A stretch of 64,000 nt of DNA. Source: Pseudomonas indica NBRC 103045. GTDB taxonomy: Bacteria; Pseudomonadota; Gammaproteobacteria; Pseudomonadales; Pseudomonadaceae. A program made the translations under genes and the position numbers. Under the pieces are notes generated by a model. The model was given only the letters and a program-made list of their open reading frames with translations. It had not been told where the DNA came from and searched no databases. How positions within the stretch are numbered: the first letter of the stretch is position 1; each line of letters starts with the position of its first letter. Shown one piece after another: positions 9,201-15,875 of this stretch. The stretch covers positions 19,824-83,823 of the forward strand of contig NZ_BDAC01000024.1 in NCBI RefSeq assembly GCF_002091635.1, in the 5' to 3' direction.

Positions 9201-9772
9201 GCCACCAGACCCGCGCGGAAAAGGGCCTCGGTCTCGGTCTGGCGATTGCCGACGGCCTGTGCCGGGTGCTCGGCCATCGCCTGGAAGTGCGCTCCTGGCC
9301 CGGCCGCGGCAGCGTGTTCAGCGTCAGCGTGCCCCTCGCCAGGAGCCTCTCCGCGCCGGCCGTCGCCAAGGTCGCCCAGGCCATCGACGGCCAGCCCCTC
9401 AGCGGCACCCAGGTGCTCTGCATCGACAACGAGGACAGCATCCTCACCGGCATGCACAGCCTGCTGTCGCGCTGGGGCTGCCAGGTCTGGACCGCGCGCA
9501 ACCGCCTGGAGTGCGAGCATCTGCTCGACGAGGACGTGCGCCCGCAACTGGCATTGGTGGATTACCACCTCGACGAGGGCGAAACCGGCACCGAGCTGAT
9601 GGCCTGGCTGCGCACCCGCCTCGGCGTACCGCTGCCCGGCGTGGTGATCAGCGCCGACGCCCGTCCCGAGCTGGTCACCGAGGTGCATGCGGCCGGCCTC
9701 GACTACCTGAGCAAGCCGGTCAAGCCCGCCGCCCTGCGCGCGCTGCTCAGCCGCCACGTGGCGCTGCGCTGA
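6293..9772 (+). CDS. Transporter-like (SSS) hybrid sensor histidine kinase
   Basis: This 1159-aa protein has a sodium:solute symporter-like membrane module (about residues 1-500, some 13 spans), a linker and PAS-like segment (about 630-760), and a coiled coil (ESLEQRVAERTQELSQLNQA). The phospho-accepting histidine is H806 in VSHDLMQPLNAAR. The ATPase domain has DRGPGIPEDKRKEIFEEF and GLGLGLAI. A C-terminal receiver domain has phospho-acceptor D1090 (LVDYHLDEG) and K1141 (SKPVKP). This is the architecture of CbrA-like kinases, but with an added receiver, and the length matches my recollection of P. aeruginosa PA3271. No partner regulator is adjacent. The signal is not known; transport-coupled nutrient sensing is the inference. 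Confidence 0.88.
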   Translation: MSLSSGLIALVALAYMAIMFSIAFYGDRRRAPMPPKVRAWVYSLSLAVYCTSWTFFGAVGQAAEQLWAFLPIYLGPVLLLLFAPWVLQKMVMISKQENITSIADFIAARYGKSQSLAVVVALICLVGVLPYIALQLKGIVLGVNLLTGAGADSTGTRAQDTALIVSVVLALFTILFGTRTLDVTEHHRGMVLAIAFESLVKLLAFLAVGAFVTYGLYDGFDDLLSQARNAPQLDAFWAEAVNWPAMLVQTGMAMIAIVCLPRQFHVTVVENTAPEDLKLARWVFPTYLLLAALFVVPIALAGQMLLPPGLIPDSFVISLPLAEAHPALALLAFIGGASAATGMVIVASVALSTMISNDMLLPWLLRRKTTEQPFEAFRHWMLTARRVSIVLILLLAYVCYRLLGSSASLATIGQIAFAAIGQLAPAMFGALVWKQANRRGVFAGLAAGAFIWGYTLVLPLAARGFGWPLESFPGLRTILYQPLWLDIDPLTRGVVLSLAGNIMLFTWVSYFSRTRVSEHWQAGRFIGQEFGVKPSGRSLLAVQVGDLLTLAARFVGEERARDSFQRFAQRQGKTFEPQQNANSDWIAHTERLLAGVLGASSTRAVVKAAIEGREMQVEDVVRIVDEASEVLQFNRALLQGAIENITQGISVVDQSLRLVAWNHRYLELFAYPEGLISVGRPIADIIRYNAERGLCGPGDVEGHVERRLYWMRQGRPHTSERLFPNGRVIELIGNPMPGGGFVMSFTDITAFRQAEQALIDANESLEQRVAERTQELSQLNQALIEAKSTAEAANQSKTRFLAAVSHDLMQPLNAARLFSAALSHQEDALPPAAQDLVRHLDSSLRSAEDLIADLLDISRLESGRVTPERSAFPLSALFDTLGAEFKVLAQEQGIDFRVCGSRLLVESDMKLLRRVLQNFLTNAFRYAKGQVLLGVRREGKQLRLEVWDRGPGIPEDKRKEIFEEFKRLDSHQTRAEKGLGLGLAIADGLCRVLGHRLEVRSWPGRGSVFSVSVPLARSLSAPAVAKVAQAIDGQPLSGTQVLCIDNEDSILTGMHSLLSRWGCQVWTARNRLECEHLLDEDVRPQLALVDYHLDEGETGTELMAWLRTRLGVPLPGVVISADARPELVTEVHAAGLDYLSKPVKPAALRALLSRHVALR

Positions 9773-9787
9773 GCGGCGCTTGACCTG

Positions 9788-9808
9788 CGGCAATCCGCCG
9801 GATTGCCG
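9788..9808. other. Perfect hairpin between kinase and MgtC-like genes
   Basis: CGGCAATCC-GCC-GGATTGCCG forms a 9-bp stem 16 bases after the kinase stop. There is no T-run, so Rho-independent termination is unlikely. It may cap the kinase mRNA 3' end or act as a partial terminator. Confidence 0.45.
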
Positions 9809-9848
9809 GGCGGCTAGACTTGCGTCCAGAACCTCTCAAGGACGCGCC

Positions 9849-11108
9849 ATGCCGATCACCTCGGAGCTGTTGTTGAACCTGGCCACCGCCCTCGCGCTGG
9901 GCCTGCTGATCGGCGCCGAGCGCGGCTGGAGTGCCCGCGAAATCGACGACAACCGACTGGTGGCGGGCATCCGCACCTTCGGCCTGGCCGGCCTGCTCGG
10001 CGGCGTGGCGGCCTTGCTCGGTAGCCACTATGGGGCGCCGGCCTGGATCGCCGTGCTGGCGGTACTCGGCCTGCTGCTGGTGGCCGGCTACATCGGTGAC
10101 CTGGTCCTTACCCGCGACCAGGGCATGACCAGCGAAATCGCCCTGCTGCTGACCTTCCTGCTCGGCAGCCTGGCGCTGTTCGACCACCGCGCCCTGGCCG
10201 CCGGCGGCGCGGTGGTGGTGGCCCTGCTGCTGAGCCTGAAACAGCCGCTGCACGCGGCGTTGCAACGGTTGTCCGCCGACGAACTGTCCGGTGCGCTCAA
10301 GTTGCTGTTCATCTCGCTGGTGTTGTTGCCGGTGCTGCCGGACCGGACCTATGGCCCGTGGGCCGTCTTCAACCCCTACGTGACCTGGTGGATGGTGGTG
10401 CTGATCACCGGTATCGGCTTCGCCGCCTACGTGGCGATCCGCCTGGTCGGCACGCGCCGGGGACTGCTGCTCACCGCCCTGCTCGGCGGCATCGTCTCGT
10501 CCACCGCCATGACCCTGACCCTGGCCCGCCTGCATGTGCACCGGCCGCTGAACACGCTGCTGGCAGCCGGGTTGCTGGCGACCTCTGCCTTGATGTTTCC
10601 CCGGGTGTTACTGGAAGTCGGGCTGGTCAACGCCAACCTGCTGCCAACCCTGCTCTGGCCGCTGGGCAGCGCCATGCTGGTGTATGCCGCTGGCGCCCTG
10701 CTGTATTTTCGCCACACCGGCCGGGAAGTTGCCGGGGAAGCCGAACCGCCCCTGAAGAACCCGTTCGAGATCGGCCCGGCTTTGCGCTTCGCCGCGCTGC
10801 TGGTGGCGATCCTGTTCCTGGTGGAGGCGGCGCGGCGATTTCTCGGCGAGACCGGGGTGTACATCGTCGCCCTGCTGGCCGGACTGACCGACGTCGACGC
10901 CATTACCTTGTCCCTGGCGCGCAACGCCCACCAAGAGTTGGCCGGCGATGTCGCCGTACAGGGCATCTTCCTCGCCGTCCTGAGCAACAGCCTGGTGAAA
11001 GGTGGGCTGATCGTCCTGATCGGAGGGCGCCAACTGGCCCTGCGCACCCTGCCGGTGATGGCCGGCGGATTGCTCGCGGGGGTGGTGGCGCTGGTTCTGG
11101 TGAACTGA
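9849..11108 (+). CDS. MgtC/SapB-DUF4010 family membrane protein
   Basis: This 419-aa protein has about 12 membrane spans. The N-terminal part (LALGLLIGAERGW, then RLVAGIRTFGLAGLLGG) is the MgtC/SapB-like signature. The C-terminal part (GLTDVDAITLSLAR, LSNSLVKGGLIVLIGG) is the DUF4010 half. The start at 9849 follows an AAGGA-type site. MgtC proteins influence Mg2+ homeostasis and F1Fo-ATPase activity in Salmonella. The double-domain family has no settled function. It lies 76 bases after the kinase and converges with the MerR gene, stops abutting at 11108/11109. Confidence 0.82.
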   Translation: MPITSELLLNLATALALGLLIGAERGWSAREIDDNRLVAGIRTFGLAGLLGGVAALLGSHYGAPAWIAVLAVLGLLLVAGYIGDLVLTRDQGMTSEIALLLTFLLGSLALFDHRALAAGGAVVVALLLSLKQPLHAALQRLSADELSGALKLLFISLVLLPVLPDRTYGPWAVFNPYVTWWMVVLITGIGFAAYVAIRLVGTRRGLLLTALLGGIVSSTAMTLTLARLHVHRPLNTLLAAGLLATSALMFPRVLLEVGLVNANLLPTLLWPLGSAMLVYAAGALLYFRHTGREVAGEAEPPLKNPFEIGPALRFAALLVAILFLVEAARRFLGETGVYIVALLAGLTDVDAITLSLARNAHQELAGDVAVQGIFLAVLSNSLVKGGLIVLIGGRQLALRTLPVMAGGLLAGVVALVLVN

Positions 11109-11921
11109 TCAGGCCGGTTTGAGAAAGCCCTGCAGCAACTGACTGACCCGCTCGCTCAGTTCGCGGTTGGCGGCCACTTGCAGCCCACGCGCCAGCTCGG
11201 CCTCGACCACCTGCTCTACCAGCGGGCGCAGTTGCAGCAGTTGATCGCTGAGGCGCTCCAGTTCGTCCACGTGCGGCAGCGAGGCGCTGAGCAGCGGGTT
11301 GACCAGTTGCCCGACGATCATTCTCACGATGCCCGCCGAGACCTGTTCGACATGCCCGCGAATCTCGCCGAGCTGCGCCAGCAGCACTGGCAGCGGCAGG
11401 CCGGCGCGGAACAATTGCAGGCCGGCGGCGAACAGACGCGGACTGGGAACCCGCAAGCGATCCCCGGCGAACTCCAGCAACCCCAGGGCCAGCGCCTGCT
11501 CCATCACCTCCTCGGTCAACGCCTCGCCGAACAGCGCCTGCAATTCGTCGAAACCGAGCATGTCCGCCGCTTCCGGCTGGCCGGGGCCGAGGATGGCCTT
11601 TTCCAGGCCGAGCACATGGGCCAGGTCGCGTCCCTGCTCCCAGGCATCGAGCAATTCGCGGATGCTGGCGATGGTGTAGCCGCGCTCGAGCAACTGGCCA
11701 ATCAACCGCAGACGCGCCAGATGCTCGCTGCCGTAGATGCCGACCCGCCCGCGCCGCTCCGGGGGCGGCAGCAGGCCGCGATCTTGATAGGCGCGCACAT
11801 TGCGCACCGTGGTCTGCGCAGCCTGGGCCAGTTCGTCGACGGTGAATTCCCGAGCGACGGCGGTTGTCGGCGCAACGGCCATGCCCAGCAGGCGTTTGAG
11901 GCGTTCGGGGGTCTTCTTCAT
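11109..11921 (-). CDS. MerR family transcriptional regulator
   Basis: This 270-aa protein has a MerR-type winged helix near the N-terminus: FTVDELAQAAQTTVRNVRAYQDRGLLPPPERRG, then YGSEHLARLRLIGQLLERGYTIASIRELL. A long helical C-terminal part of about 170 residues without cysteine clusters argues against a metal sensor. The start at 11921 (MKKTPERL) was preferred over an open extension to 12068, which would overlap the divergent hydrolase leader. No strong Shine-Dalgarno is visible. The divergent alpha/beta hydrolase 146 bases away is a natural candidate target; that is inference. Confidence 0.83.
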   Translation of the reverse strand: MKKTPERLKRLLGMAVAPTTAVAREFTVDELAQAAQTTVRNVRAYQDRGLLPPPERRGRVGIYGSEHLARLRLIGQLLERGYTIASIRELLDAWEQGRDLAHVLGLEKAILGPGQPEAADMLGFDELQALFGEALTEEVMEQALALGLLEFAGDRLRVPSPRLFAAGLQLFRAGLPLPVLLAQLGEIRGHVEQVSAGIVRMIVGQLVNPLLSASLPHVDELERLSDQLLQLRPLVEQVVEAELARGLQVAANRELSERVSQLLQGFLKPA

Positions 11922-12066
11922 GACGGCGATGATAGCGACACGACCGTTCCGCCGACAGCTCCACCCGCGCCCATGCCTGTCCAAGCCAGGGAGCGACCCG
12001 ACTTTCCGCCGGCTGTCGGGACTTGGCCGGCCTCTCACAATGGCCGGAACGAACGGGAGGCACCTC

Positions 12067-12987
12067 ATGGAGAAAACCCTGTTGCGCGTGCGCGGCGATG
12101 GCGTCGAGCTGGCGGTCTACCGCTGGGGCAACCCGCGCGGCGTGCCCGTGCTGCTGGTGCACGGTTACCCGGACAACCACCGCACCTGGCTACCGCTGGT
12201 TAACGCACTGGCCGACGAGTTCCAGGTCTTCGCCTACGACGTGCGTGGCTTCGGCGCCTCGGACAAGCCCCGCGGTTACCGCCACTACCGGCTTCGGCAT
12301 CTGGGCCGCGACCTGGAGGCAGTATTACGGGCGATCAGCCCCAGCCGCCCGGTGCACCTGGTGGCCCACGACTGGGGCTCGATCCAGGCCTGGGAAACAG
12401 TGACCGAGCCCCATTGCGCGCCGCTGCTGGCGTCCTACACCAGCCTTTCCGGGCCCTGCCTCGACCACGTCAGCCACTGGATGCGCAGCGCCCTGCGCCA
12501 GCCCGGACGCCGTTGGGCAGCCCTCGGCCAACTGCTGCACTCCTGGTACATCGCTTTCTTCCATCTGCCGTGGCTGCCGGAGCTGAGTTGGCGGCTGGGC
12601 ATGGCGCGGCTGTGGCCCGGACTGATCCGTCGCCTGGAGGGCGTCGCGCCGGACGCCAATCCCTGTCAGCTCGCCGATGGCTGCAACGGCGTGCAGCTCT
12701 ACCGCGCCAACTTCTTCCGCAGCCTGACCCGACCTCGGCAACGCGCCACGCAGGTGCCGGTCCAGTTGATCGTGCCGACCCGCGACCTGTTCGTGCGGCC
12801 GGCCCTGTTCGAGGAATTGCCGCGCTGGACCGAGCAGCTACAGGTGCGGGAAGTGCCGGCCGGCCATTGGCGGTTGCTCATCGAAGGCAAGGCGCTGGCC
12901 ACATGGGTACGGGAATTCGTGAGGGAGCGGGAAGGGGCCCTATCAGCGGAGCCTGCCGCCCGTAAGCGGGTTGGGCAAGTGGGTTAA
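12067..12987 (+). CDS. Alpha/beta hydrolase, epoxide hydrolase-like
   Basis: This 306-aa protein has HGYPDNH (oxyanion motif) and DVRGFGASDKP. Its nucleophile elbow is AHDWGS with Asp at D102, as in epoxide hydrolases and haloalkane dehalogenases; esterases would have Ser there. The likely catalytic histidine is H267 (AGHW). A GGAGG site precedes the ATG by 6 bases. In many Pseudomonas a similar domain is fused to a short-chain dehydrogenase; here it stands alone. Substrate unknown. The last residues (AARKRVGQVG) are poorly structured. Confidence 0.83.
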   Translation: MEKTLLRVRGDGVELAVYRWGNPRGVPVLLVHGYPDNHRTWLPLVNALADEFQVFAYDVRGFGASDKPRGYRHYRLRHLGRDLEAVLRAISPSRPVHLVAHDWGSIQAWETVTEPHCAPLLASYTSLSGPCLDHVSHWMRSALRQPGRRWAALGQLLHSWYIAFFHLPWLPELSWRLGMARLWPGLIRRLEGVAPDANPCQLADGCNGVQLYRANFFRSLTRPRQRATQVPVQLIVPTRDLFVRPALFEELPRWTEQLQVREVPAGHWRLLIEGKALATWVREFVREREGALSAEPAARKRVGQVG

Positions 12988-13003
12988 GCGTGCGGCGACG
13001 TTC

Positions 13004-13027
13004 CACGGGCGGATAAATCCGCCCCTA
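13004..13027. repeat. REP unit (variant core)
   Basis: CGGGCGGATAAATCCGCCCCTACA is a single REP palindrome, broken here as CGGGCGGATAAAT then CCGCCCCTACA. It lies between the convergent hydrolase and rmuC genes. The arm carries GGCGGAT instead of GGCGAAT, with matching compensatory change in the other arm, so the hairpin is preserved. Confidence 0.65.
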
Positions 13028-13040
13028 CATCCACTGGCCC

Positions 13041-14525
13041 TTACTCCGCCCTCTCCGCCTCAGAGTCGAACAACGGCAGGACGCCGGCGGCACGCTCCAG
13101 CAGATCGGCCGGCAAGGTCTTGCTGGCACGGGCGCCGAGCAGCTTGAGGTTTTCCACCCGGCTGACCAGATTGCCGCGACCGTCCACCAGCTTATTGCGG
13201 GCGGAGGCGTAGGCACGGTCCAGTTGCTGCAGGCGGCTGCCCATTTCGTCGAGGTCCTGCACGAAGGCGACGAACTTGTCGTAGAGCTGCCCGGCACGCT
13301 CGGCGATCTCGCGGGCGTTCTGGCTCTGCCGCTCCTGGCGCCACAGGCTGTCGATCACCCGCAAAGTGGCGAGCAAGGTGGTCGGGCTGACGATCACCAC
13401 ATGCTTTTCATAAGCTTCCTGGAACAGCCCCGGATCGGCCTGCAAGGCGGCGGCGAAGGCCGCTTCGATGGGCACGAAGAGCAGGACGAAATCCAGGCTG
13501 TGCAATCCTTCCAGGCGCTGGTAGTCCTTCACCGAGAGGCCGCGCAGGTGGTTGCGCAGGGACAGGACATGCTGGCGGAGCGCCTGGGTGCGGCTTTCCT
13601 CATCCTCGGCGGCGGTCAGGGCCTGGAACGCGGTCAGGCTGACCTTGGCGTCCACCACCACCTGCTTGTCGCCGGGCAACTGGATCACCACGTCCGGCTG
13701 GAAGCGCTCGCCCTCGCTGCTCTTCAGGCTGACCTGGGTCTGGTACTCGCGACCCTTCTCCAGTCCGGCGTGTTCGAGCACCCGCTCCAGCACCAGTTCG
13801 CCCCAGTTGCCCTGGGTCTTCTGCCCTTGCAGGGCGCGGGTCAGGTTGGTCGCCTCCTCGCCCAGGCGCTGGTTCAGCTGTTGCAGCCGCTCCAGTTCCC
13901 TGGCCAGGGAGAAACGCTCGCGCGCTTCCTGCTGATAGCTCTCCTCGACGCGCTTCTCGAAGGATTGGATGCGCTCCTTGAGCGGGTCGAGCAACTGGCC
14001 GAGGCGCTGCTGACTGTTCTCGGCGAAACGTTGTTCGCGCTCGTCGAAGATCCGCCCGGCCAGTTCGGCGAACTGCGCCCGCAGGTCGTCACGCGCGGCC
14101 TGCAAGTCTCCCAGGCGCTGCTCGTGCGCCTGCTGCTGCTCGCGCAGCTCGGCTGCCAGGGCGGCCCGCTCGCTATCCAACCGGCGCAGTTCGGCATCCT
14201 TGCGCTCGCGCTCGGTATTCCAGGCCTGCAAGGCTTCCCGTGCGCTGGTGCGCTCCACTTGCAACAGCTCGACCTCGCGGCGCAGCGCCGCCAGCTCGGC
14301 CTGCTGGCCGGCCTTCACTTCATTCAGGTAGGCGGTTTCGTCGCGGGCGGCATCCAGTTGGGCGGTCAGCCCTTCCATCGCCAATTGAGCATTGGCCAGG
14401 CGCTCTTCCAGCAACGCCCTGGCCGCCGGATCGGCAGCGCGACGCCACAGCATCCAGGCCAGCAGGCCGAACGGCACGGCCGCGCTGGCGAAACCGATCA
14501 GCAGGGGGATGGGATCGAAAGGCAT
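13041..14525 (-). CDS. rmuC: RmuC family DNA recombination protein
   Basis: This 494-aa protein has one N-terminal membrane anchor (IPLLIGFASAAVPFGLLAWML) and a long coiled coil rich in Glu/Gln/Leu (residues about 35-200). A conserved nuclease-like domain follows: GNWGELVLERVLEHAGLEKGREY, PDVVIQLPGDKQVVVDAKVSL, LVFVP-type strand and TLLATLRVIDSLWRQERQ. In E. coli RmuC limits recombination at inverted repeats and is linked to DNA repair; its biochemical activity is not settled. Length is normal for the family. It is apparently monocistronic, with the Sel1 protein gene upstream on the same strand. Confidence 0.9.
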   Translation of the reverse strand: MPFDPIPLLIGFASAAVPFGLLAWMLWRRAADPAARALLEERLANAQLAMEGLTAQLDAARDETAYLNEVKAGQQAELAALRREVELLQVERTSAREALQAWNTERERKDAELRRLDSERAALAAELREQQQAHEQRLGDLQAARDDLRAQFAELAGRIFDEREQRFAENSQQRLGQLLDPLKERIQSFEKRVEESYQQEARERFSLARELERLQQLNQRLGEEATNLTRALQGQKTQGNWGELVLERVLEHAGLEKGREYQTQVSLKSSEGERFQPDVVIQLPGDKQVVVDAKVSLTAFQALTAAEDEESRTQALRQHVLSLRNHLRGLSVKDYQRLEGLHSLDFVLLFVPIEAAFAAALQADPGLFQEAYEKHVVIVSPTTLLATLRVIDSLWRQERQSQNAREIAERAGQLYDKFVAFVQDLDEMGSRLQQLDRAYASARNKLVDGRGNLVSRVENLKLLGARASKTLPADLLERAAGVLPLFDSEAERAE

Positions 14526-14577
14526 GGGACGGCTCCGCGCGAGGTTGCCGGGCAGTATACCCAGCCGCGCGGGCAGG

Positions 14578-15000
14578 TCAGGTACGGACTGGCAGGCGGT
14601 TCAGCAAACGACGGGCTTCGTGGGAGCCCTGGGCGACCGCCTGTTCCAGCCAGAAACGCGCCTGTTCCGGCTCGTTCACGTGGGGCTGGGTGCAGAGCCG
14701 GCCGAGCTCCACCTGGGCGCGGCGGTCGCCGGCGCGGGCGGCCTGGCGCAGCAGTTCGAAGCCGATACGACGGTCGCGGGCATTGCCACAGTCGCGGCAG
14801 AGCAACTGCCCCAGGCGACTCTGGGCAACCACCACGCCTTGGCGCGCCGGCTGCTTGAGCAACTCGCCGGCGAAGCGCTTGACGCGCGGCGCATGGCCCA
14901 GGCGCGGACTGTCCAGCAGCCAGAGCGCGACGCGCAACGGCAAGCCGGGACGGGCATCGGTGGATTCGAGAGTCGGGGATGGCAGCGGGCGAGGCTTCAT
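14578..15000 (-). CDS. Sel1-repeat (TPR-like) protein
   Basis: This 140-aa protein holds about two and a half Sel1-like repeats: AQSRLGQLLCRDCG...GFELLRQAARAG, DRRAQVELGRLC...ARFWLEQAVAQG and SHEARRLLNRL. Such helical repeats mediate protein contacts. No signal peptide is seen, and the N-terminal ~30 residues look disordered and Pro-rich. It lies 52 bases before rmuC on the same strand, with a short GC-rich spacer. Partner unknown. Confidence 0.78.
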   Translation of the reverse strand: MKPRPLPSPTLESTDARPGLPLRVALWLLDSPRLGHAPRVKRFAGELLKQPARQGVVVAQSRLGQLLCRDCGNARDRRIGFELLRQAARAGDRRAQVELGRLCTQPHVNEPEQARFWLEQAVAQGSHEARRLLNRLPVRT

Positions 15001-15481
15001 GAGAACAGAGGCAGGCCGAAGAGGCTGCGCACTGTACTCCTTTTTTCTCGCGGGTAAAGACTTGTCAAAACTGCTCGACGCTGTTCTCAGAATTGCTCCT
15101 GTGACAATCCACAGAAGCTGTGGATAACTCCGTGGACAAATCCATAAGACGGGTCCAAAACCCCGATGAATCGGGCCTTCGCATTAGATTGACGATTTTT
15201 TCACCAAAGAAAAAATCCATATTTTTCATTGGCTTATTAAAAGCCTTCCGAGAATCAACCAGTTACGAAGGATTGTGACAGTGGGTTGACAAACAATCGC
15301 TCTATTGTGCAAAAGTCCCTTCGCCGGCAGGCTTTCGAGACCCGGCGGAGCCCTTTCCGACGCGGGTTTCAGCGATTTTTCACCACGCCACCGATCACAA
15401 AGACAGAGTGATACAGTCGACATTTTTCCAGCCAAACCTATAATGGCCGCGTGCCAATGAAGGCACCTGGAGATCGACCGC
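15001..15481. other. 481-base AT-rich intergenic island
   Basis: This gap contains no convincing gene and is clearly richer in A/T than the rest of the window, especially 15190-15320. It holds three DnaA-box-like 9-mers within 15105-15139. One, TGTGGATAA at 15119-15127, is an exact complement of TTATCCACA; the others match 7 of 9. There is a perfect inverted repeat GATTTTTTC-N6-GAAAAAATC at 15194-15217, a TTGACA hexamer near 15287, and the promoter of the next gene. Its overall role is unknown. Confidence 0.6.
15417..15444 (+). promoter_or_regulatory. Sigma-70-type promoter
   Basis: TCGACA at 15417-15422 and TATAAT at 15439-15444 are separated by 16 bases. The consensus -10 stands out in this genome. 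The predicted transcript would start near 15451 with a small hairpin, GTGCC-N6-GGCAC (15451-15466), then CTGGAG before the ATG at 15482. Confidence 0.65.
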
Positions 15482-15808
15482 ATGGATGCCGAACACGCTC
15501 AAGCCACCCCGAGCCAGATTGCGCTGCTGGCCAACATCCTGGCCCTGTCCACGCGCAACATGACGGCCATCTCCGCCATGCTCGCGCAACTGGCGGCGCT
15601 TCTCGCCAAGAGCCGGGACCTTCACTTGCAGAATGCCGCCCAGGGCATGCTCGACCAGATCACCACGCTCGGCGCCGATCTGGATATGCAGTGGGATCTG
15701 ATCCAGTCGCTGGAACGCTTCTGCCCACTCCTCGCCCGCACACCGCCCGCCCGTACCGCCCTGGTGACGGAAATCACCCTGACCGACCTGCCGAAGCCCC
15801 AACGTTGA
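15482..15808 (+). CDS. Conserved-looking hypothetical protein, all-helical
   Basis: This 108-aa soluble protein is rich in Ala/Leu/Gln and should be mostly helical (ANILALSTRNMTAISAMLAQLAALLAKS, DQITTLGADLDMQWDLIQSLERF). I do not recognise a family. A good promoter and CTGGAG site precede it, and codon use fits its neighbours, so it is probably real. The envelope operon ydbH-ynbE-ydbL follows after 67 bases; a link is possible but not shown. Confidence 0.7.
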   Translation: MDAEHAQATPSQIALLANILALSTRNMTAISAMLAQLAALLAKSRDLHLQNAAQGMLDQITTLGADLDMQWDLIQSLERFCPLLARTPPARTALVTEITLTDLPKPQR

Positions 15809-15875
15809 CCGGGTTCCTTGATCTGCCGTTCTCTCACCGCCAACCTTAGGTGCTGCTACAGAACGAGGAAAAGGC

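Noticed and set aside
12997..13010. Half of a parS-like site (GTTCCACG)
   Set aside because: Only one arm is present, next to a REP unit; the second arm of the 16-bp parS palindrome is missing.
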